Of a stretch of 64,000 nucleotides of DNA, positions 27,118-37,563 are shown one piece after another. Below the pieces are notes generated by a model. That model worked only from the letters and a program-made list of their open reading frames with translations. It was not told the DNA's origin and ran no database searches. Made by a program: the position numbers and the translations under genes. Position 1 is the first letter of the stretch. Every line of letters begins with the position of its first letter. This DNA comes from Strigamia acuminata (Eukaryota; Arthropoda; Chilopoda; Geophilomorpha; Linotaeniidae): the NCBI GenBank assembly GCA_949358305.1, contig OX442317.1, positions 10,668,186 to 10,732,185 of the forward strand. Reading direction: 5' to 3'.

Positions 27118-29405
27118 TCACTTCTCTTTTCTTCCTCTTCTTCTCATCGCCGATATGCATTGTGGACAATACCATTTTCCTTTTGGCGGTTGCGTGATAT
27201 TTACACATGCATAATGAAACCATTCAAATGGACACTGCAAAGAAAACAAAACCAAAAATCAAAACAAAAACAAAAACAACGTGTATAAACATATGTCTCA
27301 CATCTGTGTTATCGCAAGCAACCATATCGCCGTACGACACCTGGTTGCAAATGCAATATCGAGGTTCGTTCGGGTCGTACGTCCAATCGATGCCCTGGCC
27401 CGATTCCTCGACCACCGTCGGACAACTCACTTCGTCCGATTCCGTGGACGACTCCAAAGGCGCGACGCGAGCTTGCCTAAATCGCATTAATCATTAAACC
27501 AGTTTCGCACAATCGCGTGTAAATTGCAAATTGCAATACTTTTTCTGCCTGCTGTTTGCGCTCGTTTGTCTTTGGACCGGCTCCACCGTCGACGTCGACG
27601 ACGTCGACGCGGGGGTTGCAGTCGTACTCGCCGGCGTTGTGGACGCCAAATCCCGTCCGATCGAAAACTCGCGACCAATTCCTTGCAACCCGGAATTGAC
27701 CACCTCGAAACTTGCTTTTAAAGACGCCGTTCGCCTCCCTTGCTGCATCTGTTGAGGAGAACAAAGAAGAAATAAATAAAATGAATTAAATTTAATTTAA
27801 ATTTAATTTAAATTAAATTAATAAAAAAGGGAGTAGCGTCGGTTGCGGAGTAGCGACCTGTTGAGTGGCCGCGATCGCCTGCGACGCGGCAGCAGCGATG
27901 GCGTTGCTCCCCGCACCGATGTGTCCCAGACTGTAGGCGATCGACGGTTGCTGCACCGGTGGAGTTGTCACACTGGCAACGGATGCGACGGATGCGACGG
28001 GATTGCTCACTGCAACTGGATTGTTGTTCGTATGATTGCTAACGGTTGTTGTTGTGCTTAATATAGGTGTAGAGCTACCTGAGCTTGATCTGAAATACAA
28101 TTAATTAATTATTAATTTATTCTTATTAATTAAATATCATTATTTTTCACCTGTATTTCACTGGTGGTTCTTGAATTTGTTCAATGGATGGAGGAGGAAT
28201 GAGTTTGTCGATTGACATGCGTTTTTCGTGATGATTAATTGAGTTTGAATGAAGGGAGTATTTTCTCTCTGCGATGAAAACATTTTCAATAAATTCCCAT
28301 TTTCTTTTCACATTTCACTATTATTAAGTTTAAACTAACTTTCAGTTTTTTGTTGATGATTAAGAGGTTGAGGTGGGTTGTCGAGTTCGAGGGATCCTAA
28401 AATTAAATATTTATTTATTTACTTATTTATTTATTTACTTCTAAAAATTTGGTGATTTATTCATCTAATCAGCAAACAGCGAATTTTATTCCAGAGCCAA
28501 CAAACTAAAACTCGGTCCAAGCCCAATGTAGCAATGTAGCACATGAGACATGACCTAACGTGGTCATTAGGATGACAAAAAATTCGATATTCGTTAATTT
28601 CAGTAGCCCAATGCGTCTTACTTCTTTCCAATATTTCCGTGATTCCCACATTATCTGCTTCTAATTCCATTTTAAATTTTTGTAATTCCTGGTCTAGTCG
28701 CCTTAAGTATCTATCAACCAAATCATATATTTGATTGGCTATTTGTACCTTTTCATCCGCATCTTCTAATGCTTTATAATAGTCCTACAAATAAACACAA
28801 ATCAATAAAAATCGATAATCGATAATCGATAATCAATAAGGAAAACAATTTCCACATTTTTTGCTCCTAATAAAAAAATCATTATTAATGTAGCTTTCAT
28901 TTGTTTTCGCATTCAAAGTCATTTAAACCGTTCCAAATTCTTAGATGTATTACAATTTAGAGAAGACTAAATGACTTCTCGAATGTAGCCGGTGAAATTC
29001 ATACAAAAACACACATTCCACATTCCACATTCCACATTCCACATGCAAATTAACGAATCAACGTAATTTACTTGTCGTAGTTTATTGTAATCAGCTTCCC
29101 TCTGTTCTGGTTTTAACTTTTTTGCTTGCGCAAACAGCTGTTTGACTCTTTCATCCAGACTATCCATCGCATCTGCAAAAAAATTCCGTTGAAAAATATA
29201 GTTGGAAAATAAAATAAAACAAACGCTTCAACGTTCGAATGATCATGTACTTTGCACTTGTAAGTCCATTTCTCTCATTTCCGTGAATCTGTCTCGCAAT
29301 TCTTGAGGTAAGTGCTCAATTACTGCAACCAATCAATTATTAATTTTACTTTCATCTTATTTTTCTTTTTCCCGTACTTTCTAAATAATCCTCCAAATAC
29401 AGCAT
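27118..29405 (-). CDS. ING3: Inhibitor of growth protein 3 (NuA4/TIP60 subunit)
   Basis: Ten exons joined by eye: 29405-29378, 29322-29251, 29172-29072, 28784-28622, 28396-28340, 28268-28151, 28089-27858, 27748-27540, 27476-27302, 27234-27118. All junctions are GT-AG with matching phase. They give 1,272 nt, 423 residues, against about 418 in vertebrate ING3. The product begins MLYLEDYLE, has the ING N-terminal helical domain (residues 1-125; MELEADN and GITEILERR are hallmarks), a variable Ser/Thr/Ala-rich middle with [12 protein letters not shown], and a C-terminal PHD finger at 368-411. The zinc ligands are C368, C370, C381, C386, H392, C395, C408 and C411. In other animals ING3 binds methylated H3K4 and recruits the TIP60 acetyltransferase complex in the nucleus. 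The middle exons encode an Ala/Val-rich region longer than usual. Intron 3 contains a short CACATTC tandem repeat. Confidence 0.95.
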
Positions 29406-30278
29406 GATTGTTTTGCGGTCGAGTCCAAAAATAGTAAATAAATTTCAAAAAAGTGTTATCTGAAAATGGTTAAAAACTAAAATTAGAATAAATTCAACAA
29501 ATTCCACTTCCTTCAAAAATCTAGAAAATAATTTTGATTCATTTCGGAATTTATCTTTTTTTTTTTAAAAAAATAAACAAATAAATAAAAATTTTAAAAA
29601 AATTTAAATAAATAAATAAAAAATACAAAATAAAAATGGCGGTTGCAAAATCGTAATCTCTAGCCAATCGGGCTGCTGCTAACAAGTTCGACATGGCAAC
29701 CGTTTTATTCAATGGTCGCCATTTTTGGTGACTGGCAAATTCCCATATTTGCACGAATCACGGAACCTACCCGCATTTTTAATAGCTACGATAAGTAAAA
29801 CTTGGAAAAGAATTCGTCTCCCGATTAAAAATTCCACTTTAAACGAGAAAATCAACACAAACCAATATTCCTGTCGAATCCACAAAGACCTTGCGTCACC
29901 CACCTAAAAACGAACAATAGTTAGCTTAGGCGCAGGGATCAGTCCTAACACTGGCTCGCGGCATGATAGGAGAAGAGTAGTCTCCGAGTCCTTGGGTACA
30001 AATGCCACCACCAGATGGCAAGTGGGCAGTGAATGGTCGTCATTGAGTATAAAATGAGGAAAAACATTTAATTTTCTTTCTCTTTTATACATTGTGCGAT
30101 GGCCTTGATGTTAAATTATATTTTGTTTCTTTTATTTCAGATACTGACATTTTGTAATAGTACTAGTAAAGTATAAAAAAGATTTTTTTTTTAAAAAATA
30201 AGATAAAACAAATCGCAAAGATTTCATTTAAAAATTAAAAGTAATAAAAGAAATGAAATGAAGAAATAATTACTATGG
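29406..30278. other. Region 5' of ING3, no gene seen
   Basis: It holds the ING3 5' flank and A/T-rich DNA. No exon was recognised on either strand and no clear promoter motif was seen. Confidence 0.55.
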
Positions 30279-30509
30279 TCACAATTTGCCCACGACATTG
30301 ATTAATTTATCATAGAGCAAATTTTTCACGTCAATTGCCCACATGTAATCGATGTGATTGAACTTATCAAACGGTACTCGGTAAATGAGAGGCACATTGG
30401 TCAGTCGGGCTGCGAGTGCAGCCACATCTTTTGGGTTAGCGAGATAGTCATTGCTGGACCAAAACAATGCCACCGGGCCACTTATTGCTGATAAATCGTA
30501 TAACGGCGG
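30279..30509 (-). pseudogene. Orphan last exon of an acid (lysosomal/gastric-type) lipase
   Basis: A minus-strand exon follows a CGGAG acceptor and reads PPLYDLSAISGPVALFW, then SSNDYLANPKDV, and ends at VVGKL with a TAA stop. This matches the C-terminus of alpha/beta-hydrolase acid lipases (LIPA/LIPF family), which act on triglycerides and cholesteryl esters. The charge-relay Asp lies in SSND (family GHDWLADP) and the catalytic His in FNHIDY (family HLDF), so both are intact. None of the upstream exons, including the nucleophile GHSxG exon, could be found in the next 2 kb, so the gene is truncated here or its other exons are unrecognised. In-frame TAA directly upstream of the acceptor supports it starting at a splice site. 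Confidence 0.6.
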
Positions 30510-30579
30510 CTCCGTTTAAAAATAAAAATTTAAACATTATAAAAATAAAAATGTGAAATGTTTTATTTTCGTTACATTG

Positions 30580-30860
30580 TTATAATGCCTCAAGTTTCCC
30601 ACTTTGCCGTAATCGTATTGCTATACCGGTAACACATTTGAGTCCTTCAATTGGTAAAAATGATTCAAATTTTGTGCCGATGTCGAGTCTGGTGTATGAT
30701 AAAAATAGATATCGGTAGCGTAGCGAGTCTGCAAAGGCAAACTCACTTCCCAATTTGGTAGGGCTCCAAGAACGTCCCGTGTTGTCCGTTATTACGAATA
30801 TTTCGTTGGCGATGATTTTGCTCGGGGGTCCGAGGCGGTTCAAAACTTCTGATCTTAACT
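30580..30860 (-). CDS. Unidentified reading frame, possible exon
   Basis: An open minus-strand frame of nearly 90 codons ends at a TAA at 30,580. It contains ANEIFVITDNTGRSW, then SLRYRYLFLSYTRLDIG and ends near IEGLKCVTGIA. The composition is balanced and looks coding rather than repeat-derived. The alternating hydrophobic/aromatic pattern suggests a folded beta-rich domain, but I do not recognise the family. There is no ATG at the start: the frame runs back to a TAG at about 30,859, so it would be an internal or last exon. A donor-like GTATAG lies inside, after CVTG. It is not part of the neighbouring lipase. Confidence 0.3.
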
Positions 30861-32365
30861 ACTCGATCATGGTGTCCGACTTCGTGTTACGATCTGGGCT
30901 GGCGATCACGAATCTAGAGAAAAGGTTTTTGGAAACAGGAATATTACGGTATTACCGTACGTGGTTTCTGCGCCCTATGCTCAGCTCACGTAATAGGGAA
31001 TTAAGGAAGGTTTGGAAGGAATGACTCACTTGTGAGTGAGCTGAGCTGAGGTCAGATAACTCGTACTAGATTGTTGCAGATGCGAGACAGAGTGGGTGGA
31101 CAGGGCGCTGCAAGGATGTCGTGGTTATCGTTATCTTATCCTAACAGCGCTGGACACAACGACAGTAAACGGTACTGACATAACATATTGTTCCCATTCC
31201 CACGCCTTTCCATATTGGATTACTGCAACGGATTATTGCCGCCACACTTACCACGTGACTGGGTAAGCTAAGCTTCGTGATCAGCGTGGGCAGTTAGTCT
31301 GTGTTCGAAGTAGATGCAATCAGATCTGGCCCATGTATAACCACTCTTTATACCTAATAGTCAAGTGGCTAAGCGTTACCATGGTAAACAGAATGGACGT
31401 GGACTTGACGCTTGTCTTGTGGTTGGCGGTCCTACATGGGCCTTTTATAGTCCATTCTGCATTCTGTATTGGTCCTAGAACTAACAAGTAAGTTACTTCT
31501 GGGTCCGACAACTCTCCCTTACACCAGAGTTGTGCTATAAGGCCCTGGAACTGTTAAGCGTACTAAATGGTCACACAGGTTCCAGTACGGTACCCTCAAA
31601 GGTTATCTGATCTGAGGGTGAGGATTTGACTATTTGAATTTGCCTACATTGTATGCATGTATTTGGATCCATCATATCAGCCAAATGAATGGTCTTAACT
31701 GTGTTGAAATGTTACTTACCGGTACCGTACCATACTATTTCAATTCAAATGTGATCGCCATTACATTAAATTACCAAAATTAAACGTGTGAGCCAAGCTG
31801 CCATCTGGTGACAGACCCAATTAACTGAATTTTTTTGTTAGCTCATTGATTACGTAGGACATGGATGGTCGCCACTTATATCATTTAGGCATTTATCAAT
31901 GAACAAAGAGCAGACGAGCTTCATTCCTTTCCTTTCCTTTCCTTTCCTTTCCTTTCCTTTCCTTTCCTTTCCTTTTCCTTTTCTAACAAAGTCGCAACAG
32001 ATCCTGAAGCCATTTTTCAACGTTTACTTCGCTTAGAATGAAGAAGAATCATTTGGAATTTTGAAATCTTGTACTTTCTGAAAATAAAATATTCAAATAA
32101 CTTATTCATTTATAAATGTAAACAACAATATTTGTAAAGAATTAGAATGTATATAACGAAGATGAATTGTACCTTAGAATCTTTAGAAATTGAAATGTGA
32201 ATAAATTAAAATATTTCTTTTGATTTGTAATTGTTTGAATTCCTTTCTTCAAGCTGATTTTTATCTGCAAATGTGGGCCTGCATGAGTAATGAGGAAATA
32301 AAATAAGAGTATTACGATAGACATAAAAAATAATCCTTTTTCTTTTGTTTTCACTCAGTCGAAAA
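30861..32365. other. Intergenic DNA with (CCTTT)n array
   Basis: A CCTTT pentamer array occupies 31,925-31,980. Near 31,220 a very short stretch reads ILDYCNGLL, which resembles a non-LTR reverse transcriptase motif but has no supporting flank. No gene is called. Confidence 0.5.
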
Positions 32366-32373
32366 TATAAAAG
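32366..32373 (+). promoter_or_regulatory. TATA box of the 187-residue secreted protein gene
   Basis: The sequence TATAAAAG lies about 190 bp before the ATG. Downstream, a non-coding first exon ends at a consensus donor (AAG, then GTCAGT at 32,450). Its acceptor (CAATTAG) abuts the start codon at 32,558. A strong TATA element fits an inducible, high-output gene; that reading is inference. Confidence 0.65.
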
Positions 32374-32557
32374 CTGGGAGTGGATTTGTGAAGCAATCAG
32401 TTGTGCTATTTCTAGGACAGTAGACAACAGAAAGAAAAAATTAACCAAGGTCAGTTTGGAATCGACACGCAAAATCACCTACCTAGTAACTTATATCGTA
32501 TTATATCGTATTGTGTTGTATTTATCGTATTCGTATTAATCTTTGTTATACAATTAG

Positions 32558-33121
32558 ATGTTTAGATACCTTTTTGTCAGTGCCTGCATTTTCGGGCTGA
32601 CTAATTCTGCGCTTCCCAAAGCTGCTTGTCCGAAATTCGGCACTTCTGTCAACGCCGTCGCAATTGGAACCGCCCTGCGCATTGGACAACGTGTACACGA
32701 AATTCTGCAAGACCCAGAAACTTCCCACACCATTATGGACTTAGTCAAGTACTTCTTCAACCACCAAGAAGAAATTATGAAATGTAACGGCAAAAAGATG
32801 GCCGAATTGAGAGAGGAGGGTTTCAAGTTGTGTCACTTGGTTGACGGTAAAATGAGAAAGGTTATGGAAATCGGTGAAGACGAAGACATCATAACCGCCA
32901 TTTCTAATTTTCAAACCCCAAACGAGTTGAGAGATTTAATTAACGACCCTGAAATCATGGAGGAAGTTAAAAAACTTTTCATAAGTTATGGGGAAATGAT
33001 GATGCTGTCCATTTCTTGCTACATGAACATTCTCTTGCCATACATGCCTCAGATGTTGAAGATTGCTCAAAAATTCCAGTTGGAACCAGAGTTGGTGCAA
33101 TGTTTAAGCCAAATGTTTTGA
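32558..33121 (+). CDS. Small secreted protein of unknown function (187 aa)
   Basis: This is a single coding exon. The start begins MFRYLFVSACIFGLTNSA, a clear signal peptide with likely cleavage after SA (residue 18). The mature part is about 169 residues, largely helical by eye and rich in Met, Glu and Lys. It carries five cysteines, in contexts ACPKF, KCNGK, LCHLV, SCYMN and QCLSQ, so at least one stays unpaired or makes an inter-chain bond. A TATA box and a 5'-UTR intron precede it; the intron acceptor TAG touches the ATG. AATAAA lies at 33,194-33,199. I do not recognise the family. It converges on a second small secreted gene on the opposite strand. Confidence 0.8.
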   Translation: MFRYLFVSACIFGLTNSALPKAACPKFGTSVNAVAIGTALRIGQRVHEILQDPETSHTIMDLVKYFFNHQEEIMKCNGKKMAELREEGFKLCHLVDGKMRKVMEIGEDEDIITAISNFQTPNELRDLINDPEIMEEVKKLFISYGEMMMLSISCYMNILLPYMPQMLKIAQKFQLEPELVQCLSQMF

Positions 33122-33193
33122 TTAAATAACAAAAAAAATCTGTTTTTTTTTTTTGTTCAATATGATATTTTTGTAAATTTTATTTTGTCAAGG

Positions 33194-33199
33194 AATAAA
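33194..33199 (+). terminator. Polyadenylation signal AATAAA
   Basis: It lies 73 bp past the stop of the 187-residue secreted protein and less than 100 bp from the end of the opposing small peptide gene, so the two 3' ends nearly meet. Confidence 0.6.
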
Positions 33200-33283
33200 C
33201 TACTGGTAATTATTTTCAGTTTTATCTCTTTATTACAAGATTTACTGTATTGTTTACAAATACGTAGTTAATACAGTTGGAAT

Positions 33284-33496
33284 TTATGTTTCATATTTGT
33301 GTTTGTTATTTTCAAAAATTGCAGTTAACATTGTTCCTAAAACTGACGTTAGCATACTGACAATGGTTGAAATAATTTCGGCAAATCCTCCCGCTGCATC
33401 TTGACGCGCCTCCATTTTGTGCAGTGAGTGTGACGCACAATCCACACACAAAAATGTTAAAATGAGACATAAACCGAGCAAAAGACGACGAGCCAT
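33284..33496 (-). CDS. Small secreted peptide precursor of unknown function (70 aa)
   Basis: The ATG at 33,496 opens MARRLLLGLCLILTFLCVDC, a strong signal peptide, followed by a short acidic/basic linker (ending KMEAR). A mainly hydrophobic, helix-prone segment follows (GGFAEIISTIVSMLTSVLG and onward), then a hydrophilic tail rich in Asn, Lys and His. Signal, short pro-piece and amphipathic helix is the shape of many secreted helical peptides, including host-defence peptides, but no family match is known to me and function is not claimed. The single Arg in MEAR could be a processing site. The mature part has no cysteine. A TTTATT at 33,226 gives a minus-strand AATAAA just past the stop. Confidence 0.65.
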   Translation of the reverse strand: MARRLLLGLCLILTFLCVDCASHSLHKMEARQDAAGGFAEIISTIVSMLTSVLGTMLTAIFENNKHKYET

Positions 33497-33499
33497 GAT

Positions 33500-34741
33500 T
33501 GAAGAAGCTTTTAAATACAAGTAAGTGTAAGTTTTGATTTTTAAATTTATTTTATTATTTAGAAAACTTTTATTTATTTTTTATTAATTTTGAACAGTAT
33601 AGATCTTACCTTGGAGGAAGTTGAGTGCACTCACTTGTCAGTACTGTATAGATGTTTAATAATGAGCCAGAGCTTCAGAATTCAAAACGCCGCAAATTTC
33701 CTCGTTGCAAAATAAAATTTAAAAACAAAAGAGATCTGTAACTGATAAAACATTCGCAAGCTGCAACATAATTCTTCAAGAGACGAATATAGATGAATAT
33801 TACTAGTATTTGTATCAAAATTGTGACCAAACACACATTATTCTTTCACACTCTATTTCTGACACTTACTGTACAGTATGAGAAAGGTGTTAGAGCTTGC
33901 CTACTAACACAAATGGTTTAACAAACACTTGTACACAAACAATCACATCTACTATTCATATAACAGTCGTAAGTTATACTATTGTTATTTTAACAGTTAG
34001 CAGTAGCACTGTACATATCATTTCGTAAAGATATTAAATCGACATTAGAAAGTTAGAGTGAGTCAATGTTATTTTAACGTTACAGGTCAAACCTCGTTTA
34101 CGGACTAACGAATTTTTGATTGTCTATGTCTGCTTTATTTTTCCCATTTTTTATCATTTCACTATAACGATTAACGAATTCTCGTTATTACCAACTGTTT
34201 TTTTCTCTCCCGTCCGACCTGTTCGTAAAACCGAATTTCCATATGCTATCTCAGCAAGTGATTTCCATTATTTCAGCATAGTTTAGTATAATTAGGCCTA
34301 GCCATTAATCCCGAATAAATTCTTGTCATTTGATTTGAGAAAAGACACTTGTCATTCCCGGCTCATTTATGTTTACATATTTAAATCCATATCAATCTAT
34401 TATTTAATATTTAATATTTAATATTATTTAATATTTTTACTCTTGTTACGAAGTGTTTATTGTTGTTGTCACTTTCACAGTGAACCATCTCGAGTAGGAG
34501 TGCTCTAGTTGCCCGGAGTCTCGCAGGGAAGCGCTCCACGCTGCCCCAGGTTTGTACAGAATGTTAGCCTTATCTTTTTATATAAGTTAGTTCCTTTTCC
34601 CGTCACACTATTGTCTATTGTCTATAGCAGTTGCCATCTTTGTTTCCTCGTTGCATCCTTAATTTATACCTCTTGATGGTGGAAAGTAGCCGTGAATTTG
34701 CTGTACGGAGGCCGTGTTGACAAATAACACATACGGTACCG
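33500..34741. other. Intergenic, no gene seen
   Basis: The DNA is A/T-rich with one copy of the dispersed CTCACTTGTCAG word at about 33,630. No exon or element ends were recognised. Confidence 0.55.
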
Positions 34742-35607
34742 TGTGGTGACCCTGGTTTTAAGTCGCCTAAAACCATTGTCTCCACTTAAATAATTGTCTA
34801 ATTATTTATTTAATACGGCACACGCCAATAGTGTGACTTGGGAGCGGAAATCCCCCAGGCACACTTTACCCTCTTTTGGGCCAAAACATTACATCAGAGT
34901 GATGATGATGATGTAATACATCCTGTATTGCACCAGAATCAGCACTCTGCGCATATTTTGTGCGCCGGATCAGAGAGTGCATAAAAGCCCCAAATTTTGG
35001 CGACATAACTCACTCTCGACCACATCACCAACAAGAACACAACATCACTGCTTCGAACCACCCAGGAACTTCAAGTATTGATAGTGTTAGTTTGGTGAGT
35101 TGAGATTCATCTTTGCTGTTTCCACTGTATTATCGGTGGAACCAGCCTCATTTGCGCTTTGCGTGTAACCGCCATCGTCGGTTACCCGCACTTACACGAA
35201 TCTCGGGTAACGCCCGAGAAAACCGCTCACTGTCGGTTATTGTGAGTCTCGTCCGACTTGTTCCGAGACTCATCGTTGCTGGCACAGCACCAACGTTTGC
35301 CCGTGATCCATCGTAGAAAACTGTAGGCCACCGTGAGCTTTCCTCCGGAGTCTACAGTTGAAACCATCGTACGAGCGACGAAATTTGTCTCGACGAGTTC
35401 GCCTCGCCATTTTGGTGTACGTGACAAACTCTGTTTGTTACGCGCCCAAAGCATTTCCTTTGTTCAGCGTGAGTTTCATCGCTCACGCTTTATTTCATTT
35501 CTATCTTCTTTCAATATAATTCCTAGTCAAATTATTATATTTAATATTATAAATCATTGTAAAACTTCGAATAAAGTTATTTGTATTTGTATTCAATTCA
35601 AACGGCA
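34742..35607. mobile_element. Possible LTR-like block
   Basis: The block starts TGTGGTGACCCTGG, the same nine-base opening as the better-supported LTR at 13,904. It has a TATA-like CATAAAAG near 34,979 and an AATAAAG near 35,570, in promoter-then-polyA order as in a plus-strand LTR. A CA end at 35,607 is plausible but I find no target duplication, so both the end and the call are weak. A host promoter or non-coding RNA is an alternative. Confidence 0.3.
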
Positions 35608-36639
35608 GTTTTCATTTCATTAAAATTACCCCTAGACACTATTTTTCAGCCATCAGAGTTTAAGTTCTATAACGGCATCTCAATTGCGGATCGACCAGGT
35701 AAAGGTAAGTATTTTACAGGTCGAAAACTCGAAGTCGCAACAACCGATACTGTACAAATTGCAATAGTGTGGTCTTCAATCTGTATACAGTATACACAAA
35801 GTCGTTTCTCTAGCACACATAGATGGTACGAGACGAGATGAGATGAGATGAAATGAATATGAGCATGTGAGGCCATCAGTCTCGTCTCGTCTCGTCTCGT
35901 CTCCAGTTTCGCGATAGACATTTAAATTACGATCTGTTGATCTGTTGATTTTATTCTGTCAGGTCTTTTCCACTAGCCCTAATTCACTAGTTCCGATTCG
36001 TTGACCTAAAAAAAGACAACGATCATTGTTTAATTTCATTCGAAACTGACCAGTAAGTACAGGTAACAAACAAAACAATGCGATCAAACAAAAACCGCTG
36101 TACAAGCTGGCGCCCTTTTGCACTAATTCTGCTAATCGTATAAGGTATTAAGGTACTTCCGTCACACGAATACATCGCACTTCGCTCACTTGTTAGTGTT
36201 TTGTATTGAGATTATGTTTGTATTGGGTTGGAGATAAACTTGGACACACTCGTTAAATTTCTTATTACCTAGTTACAGGTATACGGTGTGCAAATGTGTA
36301 CGCCACCTGACGGAGATGCACCTAACAAATACAGTATCACCAACATTTTGCCAGTTTGGGCATGGCAAAGGTAAAGCAACAACATTGAAATGAAAAAAAT
36401 ATTACGGTAATTTTTGTTATACATCTCAATCATTCCCTTTGACCCAACTGCCAATTTGTTACCGAATTTGCCTGACCCGTCCACCTAATGCCAACTGACC
36501 CAGTGTTTCATTACATTCTCCGGCCCACTTTTTCGCAATTTTTGTCCATTTTCTTTACATTATTGGCACATAAACCGGTTTAAAATTCGTCATTTTCGTT
36601 CATATTTTTGTTTATACTGTACCTACATAGAAGTGTTTG
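35608..36639. other. Intergenic, hairpin-forming pentamers
   Basis: At 35,830-35,905 a GAGAT-type array faces a TCTCG-type array across a short spacer and could fold into a hairpin. Otherwise no gene is seen. Confidence 0.5.
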
Positions 36640-36823
36640 GGGTCATTCATAAATTACGTAATGCAAAATTTGTGATTGTTAGACCCCCTTTCCCTTTCTC
36701 TATCATACTCCCTAATTATGTAACAAAATAAGTTCAAAAGTCATTATCAAAACATATATTTTGTATTTTTTTATGGAGCGTAACATCATTGAGGCATTAC
36801 GTAATTTATGGACGGCCCGTAAA
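36640..36823. mobile_element. MITE with ATTACGTAAT ends
   Basis: The left end reads CATAAATTACGTAATGC and the right end is its complement, GCATTACGTAATTTATGGACG. The inner arms continue imperfectly, with ACCCCC and TTACATAATT-like stretches. Size is about 180 bp and it is non-coding. The same CCATAAATTACGTAAC end occurs at 55,806, so at least two family members lie in this window. Confidence 0.6.
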
Positions 36824-37563
36824 AATATTTCAACAGTTTTGGTATGTATGTTTTGAAATGTTTTATTAGGAGTTGGGTCAAATTTTATTTTACGAAGAAA
36901 CCAACAACTTTCAACAGTAATTACCGGTAAGATTACTTTTAATCGAGTGTGTGAAATCTGTGAGCAAACAACCGATAATTGCTTGGAAAAGTAATAATGG
37001 ATTTGCCGAGCTAATTGGAAATAAATACGCAAGAATTTTTTTCATTTGTTTGTACAAATTTTCATAAACACATTTTATGTTAAAGGTGAAGGTCAAATTA
37101 TGTAGTGGAAAACAAAACTCACAACAAACTTATTTTACAAGAAAAATAAGAATTTATTAAACAATTACTCCGTATTTATTTATTTACCGGTATTTATTTA
37201 TTTATGTGTGATGGTCAATCATCGAGGATTAATCCGAATTCTTGGAAATCTAGGATATTCGCTTACAACACCAGCCAGCTAGCCGTCAGCATTTTCGCGT
37301 CATTCAAATTTATCATGTGAAAATGAGGCCAGAAAAAGGATGCGCGCGAGCAAACAAACTGTTGAGTTTGTAGCGCAGCTGGCTCCGTTGGCTCAGCTCA
37401 CTTGTCAGTTCAGCTGGCTCCGCTGGCTCCGCTGACTCGCAGTCGTAGCTCGTAGTCCACTTGGCCTGGAAACTGAAATCGATCGTGCATGGAAAAGTGC
37501 GAGCGCGAGTGACAGTTTACCAACAAGTTGCTGTTTTTCACTCATTCAATCAACATTTTCATC
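36824..37563. other. 5' flank of the BDH1-like gene
   Basis: It includes short CTGGCTCCG repeats at 37,380-37,435 and one copy of the dispersed CTCACTTGTCAG word at 37,397. No TATA box was seen. Confidence 0.5.

Noticed and set aside
31190-31260. Possible reverse transcriptase fragment reading ILDYCNGLL
   Set aside because: The match is only nine residues and neither flank continues the reverse transcriptase pattern in any frame.
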